DNA of 64,000 bases from an uncultured Chitinophagaceae bacterium (GCA_934502905.1 CAKSVK010000001.1:13338-77337), one strand, 5' to 3'. Counted from the stretch's first letter, positions 9,265-18,821 are shown. Made by a program: numbers and translations. Notes: a model not told the origin generated them from the sequence alone.

Positions 9265-9467
9265 GAGCGGGGAATTCTGAAACATTGTTGTGCGGAGAAC
9301 TTTACCTGCTCTGTTTGTTTACCCAACTCTTTTTTGGCTGGGGCAGGAGAGAGGTTAAATAATCCGTTATATAAAGGATTCCGAACTTTTGCTGCCTGCT
9401 TATAATTTCTCAACAGGATACCTAAATTCGGAACCCTTCTTATCCGCGCTCATATTTCCAAAATTCT

Positions 9468-11399
9468 TTACAGCTTTCCGTTCTTGATTTCCTCCACTAT
9501 CCCCGGATCCAGCAGGGTACTGGTATCCCCCAGCTTATCCATCTCCCCTTCAGCAATTTTACGTAAGATACGGCGCATGATTTTGCCGCTCCTGGTTTTG
9601 GGCAACCCGTTCACAAACTGGATCCTGTCAGGTTTGGCTATCGGACCGATGATGCGGGAAACGGTTTGTGAAATATCTTTCCGTGTATGCTCTTCGTCGC
9701 CGTGCATGGAGCTCACGATCACGAATGCATATATGCCCTGTCCTTTTACTTCATGCGGATAACCTACCACGGCGCTTTCTACCACGCTGGCGTGCATGTT
9801 GATCGCATTTTCGACTTCTGCCGTACCGATGCGGTGCCCGCTTACATTCAGCACATCGTCTACACGGCCGGTGATGCGGAAGAAGCCCTCGTCATTTTTC
9901 AGCGCTCCGTCACCCGTAAAATACAGGTTTTCGTACGTGGCAAAATAATTGGTCCTGCACCGTTCATGGTCTCCATAGGTAGTTCTGAGAATACCCGGCC
10001 AGGGCGCTTTCATACAAAGATTTCCTTTGTACAGCCCTTCCTCATCTTTTTCCGTTACTTCTTTTCCGCGGTCATCTACCAGTATCGGCTGTACGCCCGG
10101 CAGGGGAAGGGTGGCCCAGGAAGGTTTGGAAGGTGTTACGCCTGCAAGATTGCTGATCAATATGCCACCTGTTTCTGTCTGCCACCAGGTATCTACAATC
10201 GGGCATCTTTTTTTACCGACGTTTTCATCATACCAATGCCAGGCTTCTTCGTTGATGGGTTCGCCGACGGTACCAAGTACTTTTAACGAAGAGAGGTCTT
10301 TGTTCTTTAACGGATCCAGTCCATAGCCCATCAGGCTGCGGATGGCTGTTGGCGCGGTATAGAGGATATCCACCTTGTATTTGTCTATAATATCCCAGAA
10401 CCTTCCCGCATCCGGCCAGGTAGGTATCCCTTCAAACATCAGGCTGGTGCCGCCTGCGCTCAGCGGGCCGTAAATAATATAGCTATGCCCGGTGATCCAT
10501 CCGATATCTGCCGTACAGAAATGTACCTGCCCGGGCTGGTATTGAAATGTGTTTACGAATGTATAGTTGGTCCATATCATGTATCCGGCGCTGGTATGCA
10601 CCACTCCTTTGGGCTTACCCGTGCTGCCGGAAGTATAGAGAATAAATAACGGATCTTCCGCATCCATTTCCTCGGCTATGCCAAAATCTTCTACGGGAAG
10701 CGTATCCGTTACCTTCAGCATTTCATCTTCCCACCATACATCCCTGCCTTTGATCATGCTTACCGGGGTGCGGGTGCGGGTATATACAATTACCTTTTTT
10801 ACCATTTTGTTCCCGATCAGGGCATCATCCACTACGCTTTTCAGCGGTATATCCTTTGCACCGCGGTAGGCGCCGTCACAGGTTACAATAAATTCAGCTT
10901 TGGAATCCTCAAGCCTGTCGGCAATGCTCTGCGCGGAGAAACCGCCGAACACTACATTATGAATGGCTCCGATTCGCGCGCAGGCTAATATCGCGTAAGC
11001 CAGCTCGGGGACCATGCCCATATAGATACAAACCCGATCTCCTTTTTTTACGCCATTATTCTTTAATACCTGTGCAAACTGGCATACTCTTTTATGCAGT
11101 CTTTCGTATGTCACGATCCTTACACGCTCTTCGGGATTATTAGGTTCCCAGATGATCGCGGGTTTTTCTGCAAGCGCAGGCAAATGCCTGTCCAGGCAGT
11201 TTTCGGTAATATTCAGCTTGCCGCCTGCAAACCACTCTATTCTGGGTTCCGCAAAATTCCAGTTCAACACCTTATCCCATTTTTTTCTCCATGTAAAATT
11301 TTCGGCAATTTCTCCCCAGAATGTTTCGGGATCATCCACACTTTTTTGATAAGCTGCTTTGTACGCTTCTAAACTTTTAATCTGGTAGGGGTAAGACAT
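9468..11399 (-). CDS. acs: Acetyl-CoA synthetase (AMP-forming)
   Basis: This 643-residue enzyme activates acetate to acetyl-CoA through an acetyl-adenylate. The adenylate-forming P-loop is YTSGSTGKPKGVVHT, and the acetate/ATP site shows WWQTETGG and YFTGDGALKNDEGFFRITGR. Near the C-terminus GLPKTRSGKIMRRILRKIA contains the lysine that catalyses adenylation and is acetylated to switch the enzyme off in other bacteria. The full AMP-dependent synthetase length is present. Translation probably starts at the ATG at 11399 (MSYPYQIKSLEAYKAAY); another ATG four codons upstream (11411) is possible. It is divergent from a transporter gene with about 210 bp between them, which suggests, but does not prove, linked use of acetate. 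Confidence 0.96.
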   Translation of the reverse strand: MSYPYQIKSLEAYKAAYQKSVDDPETFWGEIAENFTWRKKWDKVLNWNFAEPRIEWFAGGKLNITENCLDRHLPALAEKPAIIWEPNNPEERVRIVTYERLHKRVCQFAQVLKNNGVKKGDRVCIYMGMVPELAYAILACARIGAIHNVVFGGFSAQSIADRLEDSKAEFIVTCDGAYRGAKDIPLKSVVDDALIGNKMVKKVIVYTRTRTPVSMIKGRDVWWEDEMLKVTDTLPVEDFGIAEEMDAEDPLFILYTSGSTGKPKGVVHTSAGYMIWTNYTFVNTFQYQPGQVHFCTADIGWITGHSYIIYGPLSAGGTSLMFEGIPTWPDAGRFWDIIDKYKVDILYTAPTAIRSLMGYGLDPLKNKDLSSLKVLGTVGEPINEEAWHWYDENVGKKRCPIVDTWWQTETGGILISNLAGVTPSKPSWATLPLPGVQPILVDDRGKEVTEKDEEGLYKGNLCMKAPWPGILRTTYGDHERCRTNYFATYENLYFTGDGALKNDEGFFRITGRVDDVLNVSGHRIGTAEVENAINMHASVVESAVVGYPHEVKGQGIYAFVIVSSMHGDEEHTRKDISQTVSRIIGPIAKPDRIQFVNGLPKTRSGKIMRRILRKIAEGEMDKLGDTSTLLDPGIVEEIKNGKL

Positions 11400-11607
11400 A
11401 TAGCTTTGCAATTTTAGTTTCGTTCAAACAAAATATAAGTCCAGTCTATCTAACGGACCCTTAAAATTACCTTCTTTCGTTGAAACCTGAGCAGCATTTT
11501 GCTTTTTAGAGACATTCTCTGCGGTTTTGCTATTGATTTTCCTTTTGTACTACGGATGAGGTTTAGTATTTTGAGACCTATTTTTAAAAAACGTTTGTTT
11601 GCACAAC

Positions 11608-13137
11608 ATGTCAAATTCTAAACCTGCCAAAGGTATCTGGAAAGTCATCGGCGCCTCATCGCTTGGTACGCTCATTGAATGGTACGATTTCTACATTTTC
11701 GGTAGCCTTGCCACTGTAATTGCCAGCCAGTTTTTTCCCAAAACCAACCCTACGGCAGCCTTGCTTTCCACGCTGGCTACTTTTGCCGCGGGGTTTATTG
11801 TCCGTCCTTTCGGAGCCCTGGTATTCGGGCGGTTGGGTGATCTTGTCGGGCGGAAATACACTTTCCTGCTGACGCTGATTCTCATGGGGGGATCCACTTT
11901 TGCCATCGGGCTGGTGCCTTCTTACGAGTCTATCGGATTTGCCGCCCCTGTGATCGTGTTATTACTAAGACTGATACAGGGGCTTGCCCTGGGCGGTGAA
12001 TATGGAGGCGCTGCTACTTACGTGGCAGAACATGCGCCGCATAATAAAAGAGGATTCTTTACATCCTGGATACAAACGACGGCCACACTGGGACTGTTTG
12101 TGTCGTTGGGTGTCATCCTGCTGGTACGTCACGGGCTGGATAGCGATGTAAATAAGTCAATTGAAAAATTCAATGACTGGGGATGGCGTATCCCTTTCCT
12201 GGTTTCGATATTACTGGTTGGCGTATCCATCTATATACGGTTAAAGATGAATGAGTCGCCGCTGTTTGCCAAGCTGAAATCGGAAGGAAAGGTCTCCTCC
12301 AATCCGCTGAAGGAAAGCTTTACACATAAGGCCAACCTGAAAATGGTGCTGCTGGCGCTTTTTGGGGCAACTATGGGGCAGGGAGTAGTTTGGTATACGG
12401 GGCAGTTCTATGCGCAGAGCTTTATGGAAACGGTATGTAAAATAGATTTTGAACAGTCACGGACCATATTGATCTGGGCGATCTTATTCGGAACGCCGTT
12501 TTTTGTGGTGTTCGGATCATGGAGCGACCGGATCGGGCGAAAGTGGATCATGATGGCAGGTATGCTGGCAGCCATACTTTTTTACAGGCCGATCTATAAA
12601 CAATTTCTCACGGCAAGTGATGTGGGTACTTACCAGGCAAAAGAGCTGGTGCAGGAAAGTCCGCCGCAGGTAATTAAAGAAACCATAAACGGGACGGAAG
12701 TGACCACCACTGTTGTAATAAAAACATTTGCAGACGGAGCGGCCTATACAGAAAAAACAGTTTCGAAAAATACGGGTGATCAGCCGACAGTATTTCATGT
12801 AGATAAAAAGCTGGATTCCGGTACTTATTGGAAATTTGTATGGCTGGTATTTGCACAGGTGTTGTTTGTAACCATGGTGTATGGACCGATAGCCGCTTTC
12901 CTGGTAGAGATGTTTCCCACAAGGATCAGGTACACTTCCATGTCATTGCCATATCATATAGGGAACGGTGTCTTTGGCGGGTTGACGCCATTTGTCGCAT
13001 TATTATTAACTACCATAAATACAGATGACAAGCTGATCGGGCTCAGTTACCCCATTGTTGTATCTGCGGTTTGCCTTGTCATCGGTGTACTGTATGTAAG
13101 CAACAAAGTGAGCAAGGATGCAGATGATCATGCATAA
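11608..13137 (+). CDS. MFS transporter of the metabolite:H+ symporter (MHS) type with an enlarged periplasmic loop
   Basis: The N-terminal half has all the marks of the MHS group related to ProP, KgtP and ShiA: GTLIEWYDFYIFG, the first RxGR-type loop FGRLGDLVGRKYTF, and RLIQGLALGGEYGGAATYVAEHAP. The second-half loop GSWSDRIGRKWIMM is also present. The protein is 509 residues, about 70 more than usual. The extra length is a single polar, threonine- and valine-rich segment at about residues 331-407, between membrane helices 9 and 10, so it should face the periplasm. The ATG at 11608 is preferred over the TTG at 11599. The substrate is probably a small carboxylate, given the divergent acs, but this is inference. 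A small membrane protein gene follows after 35 bp. Confidence 0.87.
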   Translation: MSNSKPAKGIWKVIGASSLGTLIEWYDFYIFGSLATVIASQFFPKTNPTAALLSTLATFAAGFIVRPFGALVFGRLGDLVGRKYTFLLTLILMGGSTFAIGLVPSYESIGFAAPVIVLLLRLIQGLALGGEYGGAATYVAEHAPHNKRGFFTSWIQTTATLGLFVSLGVILLVRHGLDSDVNKSIEKFNDWGWRIPFLVSILLVGVSIYIRLKMNESPLFAKLKSEGKVSSNPLKESFTHKANLKMVLLALFGATMGQGVVWYTGQFYAQSFMETVCKIDFEQSRTILIWAILFGTPFFVVFGSWSDRIGRKWIMMAGMLAAILFYRPIYKQFLTASDVGTYQAKELVQESPPQVIKETINGTEVTTTVVIKTFADGAAYTEKTVSKNTGDQPTVFHVDKKLDSGTYWKFVWLVFAQVLFVTMVYGPIAAFLVEMFPTRIRYTSMSLPYHIGNGVFGGLTPFVALLLTTINTDDKLIGLSYPIVVSAVCLVIGVLYVSNKVSKDADDHA

Positions 13138-13172
13138 ATGAAAATAAATTATACTTCTGTAAAATAAAAGAT

Positions 13173-13400
13173 ATGATAAACCTGTTAAGAAAATGGCTGG
13201 GATGGGTATGGATGCTGCTGGGACCCCTGAGTATTTTTTACCTGGTGAAGATCGCTGCAGCAGAGATCGCAATGCACCCTGTAATAGATACAAAAATTCA
13301 GTGGGGCGTGTTCATTATAGTGGCCATACCCATAGCAATCGGACTGGTTATTTTCGGCTGGTATGCCTGGAAAGGGGAGTATGACAGGAAGACCGGGTAA
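13173..13400 (+). CDS. Small two-helix membrane protein downstream of the MHS transporter
   Basis: The 75-residue product has two hydrophobic helices, about residues 10-28 (WVWMLLGPLSIFYLVKIAA) and 44-65 (WGVFIIVAIPIAIGLVIFGWY), with a charged GEYDRKTG end. It begins 35 bp after the transporter stop and probably shares its transcript. Small proteins of this layout occur beside MFS transporters in other Bacteroidota, so a helper or stabilising subunit is plausible. I do not know an experimentally defined function. Codon use and the clean membrane topology support a real gene. Confidence 0.7.
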   Translation: MINLLRKWLGWVWMLLGPLSIFYLVKIAAAEIAMHPVIDTKIQWGVFIIVAIPIAIGLVIFGWYAWKGEYDRKTG

Positions 13401-13417
13401 AACCATTGTTTTGCAGA

Positions 13418-13483
13418 CGGGTGATGCCACCCGCTTGTAGAGACCCGTCGGGGGCGGTACCTGGTGTTTGGTGTCCCCACCAA
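13418..13483. repeat. Intergenic hairpin element, locus A
   Basis: Two hairpins lie between the small membrane protein gene and gldA. CGGGTG (13418-13423) pairs with CACCCG (13428-13433) around ATGC. TTGGTG (13468-13473) pairs with CACCAA (13478-13483) around TCCC, which is GGGA on the minus strand. Between them is GGGGGCGGTACC, like the G-rich flank of the other loci. The second hairpin fits the window-wide GTG-RRRA-CAC pattern; the first has the stem closure but not the purine loop. Confidence 0.6.
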
Positions 13484-13537
13484 CCATATTAATGTGCCCG
13501 CTGGCCGGGTTTATATATCAACACATTAAAAGTTAAG

Positions 13538-13545
13538 TATTTTTG
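13538..13545 (+). promoter_or_regulatory. -7 promoter box directly in front of gldA
   Basis: TATTTTTG fits TAnnTTTG exactly and ends only four bases before the ATG at 13550. No good TTTG is found at the usual distance upstream. If it is used, the mRNA would start at or next to the start codon and have almost no leader. Confidence 0.45.
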
Positions 13546-13549
13546 CGAC

Positions 13550-14476
13550 ATGTCGATTGAAGTAAAAAATCTTGTGAAGGTTTATGGAGCGCAAAAGGCA
13601 GTAAATGATATTTCCTTTTCGGTGAACAAAGGGGAGATCGTAGGTTTCCTGGGGCCGAATGGCGCCGGTAAATCTACGACGATGAAAATACTTACCGGCT
13701 ACCTGCAGGCAACACAGGGCGAAGCATTTGTGTGTGGACTCAATGTAAGAGACCATGCCATGCAGGCAAAGACCAGGATCGGCTATCTTCCCGAGTCGAA
13801 TCCGCTCTATTATGACATGTATGTGCGGGAATATCTTGGATTTGTAGCAGAAGTACACAAAGTACCCGGCAAGAAAGCAGCAGTAGACCGTACAATAGAA
13901 CTGGTGGGGCTTACTCCTGAGTCTAAAAAGAAGATAGGGCAGCTGTCTAAAGGTTATAAGCAAAGGGTAGGGCTTGCTGCCGCTTTGATACACGACCCCG
14001 AAGTGCTTATTCTCGATGAGCCTACTACCGGTCTTGATCCCAACCAGATAGCCGAAATAAGAGAAGTTATCCGCCGGCAGGGCAGGGATAAAACCGTCTT
14101 GTTTTCTTCGCATATCCTGCAGGAAGTGGAAGCGGTCTGCAACCGTGTCATCATTATTAACAAAGGTTCATTAGTAGCCAATGATACGGTCAGTAATCTT
14201 CAGGCAGGCAATAAAGAAATTCACCATGTTATGGTGCAGTTTGGTACGCCTGTATCACAGGAGCTTATCATTACAATTCCGGGCATAGATAAATTGAACA
14301 AGGTCTCGGAATTACAGTTTCAACTGACAACAAAAAGCCCGGAGCAACTGCGCCGGCAATTGATGGAGTTGGCATTGCAGCACCATCTCAATATCGTGTC
14401 CATGCACAGCGAATCGCAAAGTCTTGAATCTGTTTTCAAAACACTTACCGCCTCATCAGACGTTAACGAAATCTAA
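13550..14476 (+). CDS. gldA: Gliding-motility ABC transporter ATP-binding protein GldA
   Basis: The 308-residue ATPase has Walker A GPNGAGKST (about 36-44), a Q-loop region IGYLPESNPLYYDMYVREYL, the signature LSKGYKQRVGLAAALIHDP and Walker B VLILDEPTTGLDPNQ, then the switch histidine in VLFSSHILQEV. The PESNPLYYDMYVREYL stretch and the extra 70-residue C-terminal domain are typical of GldA, which works with GldF and GldG membrane proteins in Bacteroidota gliding or surface-protein export. No gldF or gldG is adjacent, which is common because gldA is often separate. A general ABC-2 export ATPase is the alternative. The gene stands alone. Confidence 0.85.
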   Translation: MSIEVKNLVKVYGAQKAVNDISFSVNKGEIVGFLGPNGAGKSTTMKILTGYLQATQGEAFVCGLNVRDHAMQAKTRIGYLPESNPLYYDMYVREYLGFVAEVHKVPGKKAAVDRTIELVGLTPESKKKIGQLSKGYKQRVGLAAALIHDPEVLILDEPTTGLDPNQIAEIREVIRRQGRDKTVLFSSHILQEVEAVCNRVIIINKGSLVANDTVSNLQAGNKEIHHVMVQFGTPVSQELIITIPGIDKLNKVSELQFQLTTKSPEQLRRQLMELALQHHLNIVSMHSESQSLESVFKTLTASSDVNEI

Positions 14477-14547
14477 AAAAAGTATTCCGATTAACGTTGA
14501 TTAACATTAAACAGCGGTTGTGATTTTTATTACACACTGAGTCGGGG

Positions 14548-14555
14548 TAAATTTG
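14548..14555 (+). promoter_or_regulatory. -7 promoter box before the beta-barrel protein gene
   Basis: TAAATTTG matches TAnnTTTG exactly and ends 45 bp before the ATG at 14601. A T-rich stretch lies 18-19 nt upstream at the -33 position, but a clean TTTG does not. Confidence 0.5.
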
Positions 14556-14600
14556 CGTTTACCTCAATATTCCTGACAAGGAATTCATAAACCCTCTTGC

Positions 14601-17126
14601 ATGAAATTGTATACAACTCTGTTAGGCATTTTATTTACCACATTTGTATGGGCACAGGAAGAAGAACCCGCTCCCCTGGTACCGGCTGTTCAGTTCAAAA
14701 GCAGCAAGCTGTTTGGAAAGGTAATGGATCCTAACACAGGTAAAGGCCTGGATGCCGCTTCCGTACAATTGTATACAATGAAGGATAGCCTTGTGGACGG
14801 AATGCTCACCAGGAGCAACGGAGACTTCAGCCTGTCGAACCTTGCAAGTGCCAGCTCGTATAAACTGATCATTACAGCGCTGGGTTTTGAAGATCATATA
14901 GATTTTGTTGAAACAGGTACAGCAGGCAGCACATTTGAAAAAGACCTGGGAGATATTTACCTGGAACCAAAAATAAAACAGCTCGAAGACGTGGTGATCG
15001 TCGGCAGTCGTCCGGCGCTGGAGATGGGTATTGACAGGCGTGTATTCAATGTTGCAAAAAGCCTGAACTCCACCGGAGGATCTGCTGTGGATATTATGCG
15101 GAATATCCCTTCTGTGTCGGTAGATGTAGATGGAAACATACAGCTCAGGAATGCTTCTCCCCTGATATTTGTAGACGGAAGACCAACCGTGCTGACCCTC
15201 GACCAGATACCTGCAGATAATATAGAAAAAATAGAGCTGATCACAAATCCTTCTGCAAAATACGACGCTGCTTCCGGCGCCGGTATCATCAATGTGGTTC
15301 TGAAAAAAGACAAACGGTACGGACTTAACGGCGTTGTAACAGCAAGTGTAGGTATGCCCAAACTTGCAGGGGGTAATGTAAACCTCAACCTTCGTGAAGG
15401 AAACGTAAACTTTTTTCTGAGTGGAGGATATAACCAGTCTGGCGGTATAGCCCGCGGAGAAGCGTACCGGGAGAACAAATCCAACGGGGTTGTGCAAAAT
15501 TACTTTAATCAGTATACTGATAATGACCGTATGCGTCGCTTCAATTTTATAAATTTTGGGATGGATTACCATATAGATAACCGCAACTCTATTTCTGTCA
15601 GCCAGACATTTGGCGGAGGAAGATTTTCGGGCACAGAATCACAGGAGCAGGTATACTATACCGGTACCAAAGAGCTGGATTACTACGGTTACAGGGATGG
15701 GGACAACACCAACAGGTTTAACAGGAGAAGCACCCGGTTGAACTTTAAGAGAACATATCCCAAGCAGGGAAAAGAGCTGACCGCTGACATTAATTATAAT
15801 TTTGGAAAAAGAACAGGTGTTTCCGAAGTGACCAACCGGTATATCAATCCGGATGGCTCCACCAACCGGTCTCCCAATACAGTTGAAAATGACGGGGGAA
15901 ATCATAATCATTCCGTGACTTTCCAGGCGGACTATGCCAATCCTATAGATGAAAACAGGAAGCTGGAGCTGGGAGTAAGAAGCTATCATAACTTTTACAG
16001 GAGCACTTTTAATGTGTTTAGCGTGGATAATTTTGGCAAAACACGGCTTCCCCTTAGTAACAATTACAAGTATGCTGAAATGGTCAATGCGATCTATGGA
16101 ACCTATTCGCAGAAAATAGGTGGATTTTCCTACCAGGTAGGATTAAGGGCAGAGCATTCAAAGTTTGACGGAACGCTGATTGACAGTGCTTATAAGTTCG
16201 GTTACCAATTCCCGTCAGGATTTAAGAATTTGATGAATGCGTTGTTCCCCAGCTTGTTCATTACACAGCAGATCAACGAAGATGACCAGATACAGGCTAA
16301 TTTTTCCCGCAGGATACGTCGCCCGGATTTCTGGCAAATGAGCCCCTTCATCGAGATCAGCGATCCATTCAATCTTCGCCAGGGGAATCCCGCCATACAA
16401 CCGGAGTTCATCAATTCATTTGAAGTGAATTATAACAAGTCTTATAACGGCGGAAATCTTTTGGGGACACTGTATTTCAGGAACAACCCGAGGGATATCA
16501 CCCAGTACAGCGATACGATCACTGCTGAAAAATACGAGGAGCTGCAGAATGCAGGTGTGGATCCCAATGCGATATTGAATACCTTTATTAATGCAGGTAC
16601 TACTAACCGTTATGGTGCGGAGCTGACCCTGCAGCAAAAATGGGGTAGTTTTGATATTACGCCTTCGGTTAACCTGCAGTACAGGACCGTTAATGCAAGT
16701 GTTGGAAGTGTAGATCTGAGCAATGAAGGCTTTAACTGGAGCGGCAAGCTGACAGCCAATTACCGCATCAAAGCGCCTGCGCAGAAAGTGATACACAACC
16801 TGAATTTCCAGGTGATCGGTGATTATGAGTCTGAAAGAGTGATACCGCAAGGAAAAATGCTTCCGCAATACGGAATTGATTTCGCTATCCGGAAAGATTT
16901 TCTTAAGAATAATCGTGCTACCGTTACCTTCTCTATTAACGATGTGCTGAATTCCAGGCGGTGGGGTACTATTTATGATACCGAAGATTTTTACCAGGAC
17001 TCTTACCGAAGGTGGAATGTCAGAAGCTTCCGGCTGACGGTGAGCTATAAGTTCGGAAATGCCGATTTCTCTATCCTGAACAGGAACAGGAACAATGGAG
17101 GCGGAGGTAATTTTGAAGAAGGATAA
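14601..17126 (+). CDS. Outer-membrane beta-barrel protein, TonB-receptor-like (CarboxypepD-regulatory domain, plug, barrel)
   Basis: The 841-residue protein begins with a signal peptide (MKLYTTLLGILFTTFVWAQ). A carboxypeptidase-regulatory-like beta-sandwich follows (about 37-120: KVMDPNTGKGLDAASVQLY, TRSNGDFSLSNL). The plug follows (about 130-230) with LEDVVIVGSRPALEMGIDRRVFNV, VDIMRNIPSVSVDVDGNIQLR and ELITNPSAKYDAASGAGIINV, and then a C-terminal barrel of the OMP_b-brl_3 type ending in aromatic-rich strands. This family resembles TonB-dependent receptors but is distinct from SusC; members are often of unknown substrate. It has its own promoter-like box and terminator, so it is probably monocistronic. 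The last residues (RNRNNGGGGNFEEG) form a low-complexity tail after the final strand. Confidence 0.87.
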   Translation: MKLYTTLLGILFTTFVWAQEEEPAPLVPAVQFKSSKLFGKVMDPNTGKGLDAASVQLYTMKDSLVDGMLTRSNGDFSLSNLASASSYKLIITALGFEDHIDFVETGTAGSTFEKDLGDIYLEPKIKQLEDVVIVGSRPALEMGIDRRVFNVAKSLNSTGGSAVDIMRNIPSVSVDVDGNIQLRNASPLIFVDGRPTVLTLDQIPADNIEKIELITNPSAKYDAASGAGIINVVLKKDKRYGLNGVVTASVGMPKLAGGNVNLNLREGNVNFFLSGGYNQSGGIARGEAYRENKSNGVVQNYFNQYTDNDRMRRFNFINFGMDYHIDNRNSISVSQTFGGGRFSGTESQEQVYYTGTKELDYYGYRDGDNTNRFNRRSTRLNFKRTYPKQGKELTADINYNFGKRTGVSEVTNRYINPDGSTNRSPNTVENDGGNHNHSVTFQADYANPIDENRKLELGVRSYHNFYRSTFNVFSVDNFGKTRLPLSNNYKYAEMVNAIYGTYSQKIGGFSYQVGLRAEHSKFDGTLIDSAYKFGYQFPSGFKNLMNALFPSLFITQQINEDDQIQANFSRRIRRPDFWQMSPFIEISDPFNLRQGNPAIQPEFINSFEVNYNKSYNGGNLLGTLYFRNNPRDITQYSDTITAEKYEELQNAGVDPNAILNTFINAGTTNRYGAELTLQQKWGSFDITPSVNLQYRTVNASVGSVDLSNEGFNWSGKLTANYRIKAPAQKVIHNLNFQVIGDYESERVIPQGKMLPQYGIDFAIRKDFLKNNRATVTFSINDVLNSRRWGTIYDTEDFYQDSYRRWNVRSFRLTVSYKFGNADFSILNRNRNNGGGGNFEEG

Positions 17127-17150
17127 ATATTTTTTATTACACAACAGGGG

Positions 17151-17180
17151 CGGCAGTTGAGAGATCGGCTGCCGTTTTTT
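17151..17180 (+). terminator. Intrinsic terminator after the beta-barrel protein gene
   Basis: CGGCAG (17151-17156) pairs with CTGCCG (17169-17174), and six Ts follow at 17175-17180. Confidence 0.75.
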
Positions 17181-17262
17181 GTATTACCAAAATATCCACA
17201 CCACTAACCAGGGGCAGGTCAAAGTCCCTGCGCTTTCCGGCAAATTGATGTAATTTGCGCCC

Positions 17263-18075
17263 ATGCAGCAGTATTTACAGCTTCTCCGGCATGTTATGGA
17301 CAACGGCGTGCAAAAGCACGATCGTACGGGTACAGGTACATTGAGCTGTTTTGGATACCAGATGCGTTTTGACCTTGGCAAAGGGTTTCCTCTGGTAACT
17401 ACCAAAAAGCTTCACCTGAAAAGCATTATATACGAGCTATTGTGGTTCTTAAAAGGCGATACCAATACCGGTTACCTGAAAGAGCATGGTGTAAGCATTT
17501 GGGATGAATGGGCGGATGAGAACGGCGACCTGGGGCCTGTTTATGGAAAACAATGGCGCAGTTGGCAGGGTGCCGACGGGCAAACCATCGACCAGATCAC
17601 AGAAGTGATTGACCAGATCAAAAAGAACCCTGACAGCCGGAGGCTGATCGTGAGCGCATGGAATGTAGCTGATCTGCCGGAAATGGCGCTGATGCCCTGC
17701 CACAATATGTTCCAGTTTTATGTAGCGGTGCCCAAAGGATCGGATAAGCCGGCGCTTTCCTGCCAGCTTTACCAGCGCTCCGCCGACGTGTTTCTCGGGG
17801 TACCTTTTAATATCGCTTCTTATGCATTGCTGACAATGATGATGGCGCAGGTTTGTGGCCTGGAAGCCGGGGAGTTTGTGCACAGCTTTGGAGATGTTCA
17901 CCTGTATAACAACCACTTGGAGCAGGCAACGCTGCAGCTTTCCAGGGCACCGTATGATGCGCCGGTCATGCGCCTTAACCCGGATGTGAAGCATATATTT
18001 GATTTTACATTTGAAGATTTCAAGCTGGAGCAATACCAGTGTCATCCCGCTATCAAGGCGCCGGTTGCTGTGTAA
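17263..18075 (+). CDS. thyA: Thymidylate synthase
   Basis: ThyA methylates dUMP to dTMP using methylene-tetrahydrofolate, producing dihydrofolate. The N-terminus ([18 protein letters not shown], then DRTGTGTLS) aligns from its first residue with well-known ThyA proteins, which fixes the start. Also visible are [19 protein letters not shown], the nucleophile Cys146 in [10 protein letters not shown], the folate/dUMP-contact [23 protein letters not shown] and the final [10 protein letters not shown]. The length, 270 residues, matches the family. A TAATTTG box ends only 5 bp before the ATG. folA follows after 80 bp, the usual pairing, because FolA recycles the dihydrofolate made here. Confidence 0.97.
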   Translation: MQQYLQLLRHVMDNGVQKHDRTGTGTLSCFGYQMRFDLGKGFPLVTTKKLHLKSIIYELLWFLKGDTNTGYLKEHGVSIWDEWADENGDLGPVYGKQWRSWQGADGQTIDQITEVIDQIKKNPDSRRLIVSAWNVADLPEMALMPCHNMFQFYVAVPKGSDKPALSCQLYQRSADVFLGVPFNIASYALLTMMMAQVCGLEAGEFVHSFGDVHLYNNHLEQATLQLSRAPYDAPVMRLNPDVKHIFDFTFEDFKLEQYQCHPAIKAPVAV

Positions 18076-18155
18076 ATATGTAGCCGCCTTTTGCTGGAGA
18101 AGCCGGGCCGGCGTACCGGGTTGAATAATAGCCACATTTTAAACCATGATCTTTT

Positions 18156-18671
18156 ATGCTGATCTCTTTGATTGTTGCCGCAGACGAGAACAATGCTATT
18201 GGTAAAAACAATAAGTTGTTATGGAGCCTGCCGAACGATATGAAATTTTTTAAAAATACAACCTATGGTATGCCGGTGATCATGGGTCGTAAAACCTTTC
18301 TGTCGATGTCCGGCGAACCATTACCTGGCAGGTATAATATCGTTGTTTCCCGGCAACGTGAGCATGGTATCAATCATCCGGAAGTGGTGGTGGTTTCTTC
18401 TCCTGAAGAAGCGGTAGAAAAAGCCAGGGAAACAGATTGTAAGGAGGTGTTTATTGCCGGTGGTGGACAGATATACGATGCCTACCTGCCCGTTGCAGAT
18501 AAGATCTATATCACAAGGGTGCGGGCAAGGCTGGATGGGGATACTTTCTTCCCGGCTTTTTCGGAAGAACAGTGGCAGAAGGTATATGAGCTCAATTTTG
18601 ATGCCGATGCCCGCCATGCCTATGCTTATTCATTCCAAACCTGGATACGGAAGAACCAGGATGTGTTTTAG
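18156..18671 (+). CDS. folA: Dihydrofolate reductase
   Basis: FolA reduces dihydrofolate to tetrahydrofolate with NADPH. The 171-residue protein shows LIVAADENNAIGKNNKLLWS, the substrate-site LPNDMKFFKNTT with the conserved acidic residue, the NADPH-binding PVIMGRKTF, and a late glycine motif in VFIAGGGQIYDAYL. It starts 80 bp after thyA on the same strand, so the pair probably forms a dTMP/folate operon. Nothing is unusual about its length or active site. Confidence 0.96.
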   Translation: MLISLIVAADENNAIGKNNKLLWSLPNDMKFFKNTTYGMPVIMGRKTFLSMSGEPLPGRYNIVVSRQREHGINHPEVVVVSSPEEAVEKARETDCKEVFIAGGGQIYDAYLPVADKIYITRVRARLDGDTFFPAFSEEQWQKVYELNFDADARHAYAYSFQTWIRKNQDVF

Positions 18672-18711
18672 TGGAGAGTGGACAGTGAGAAGTGGACGGT
18701 TATAAGTAAAT

Positions 18712-18776
18712 AGTGGTTAGTAGTAAGTGAAGTGGATTAGCTGCACTTGTACCTGCTTACTACTTATTACTTGTCA
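18712..18776. repeat. Inverted repeat in the folA-methyltransferase gap
   Basis: AGTAGTAAG (18719-18727) is the exact complement of CTTACTACT (18756-18764). The pairing can be extended outward with one bulge through TAGTGG and its complement near 18775. The preceding 40 bp (18672-18711) repeat the motif AGTGGA in imperfect form. There is no T-run. A similar CTGCAAC/TTGCATCCTG text occurs at 18785-18820 and at 34541-34560. Confidence 0.45.
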
Positions 18777-18821
18777 CCTACCACTGCAACCTCCATCCTC
18801 TGTATCTTGCATCCTGAAACC

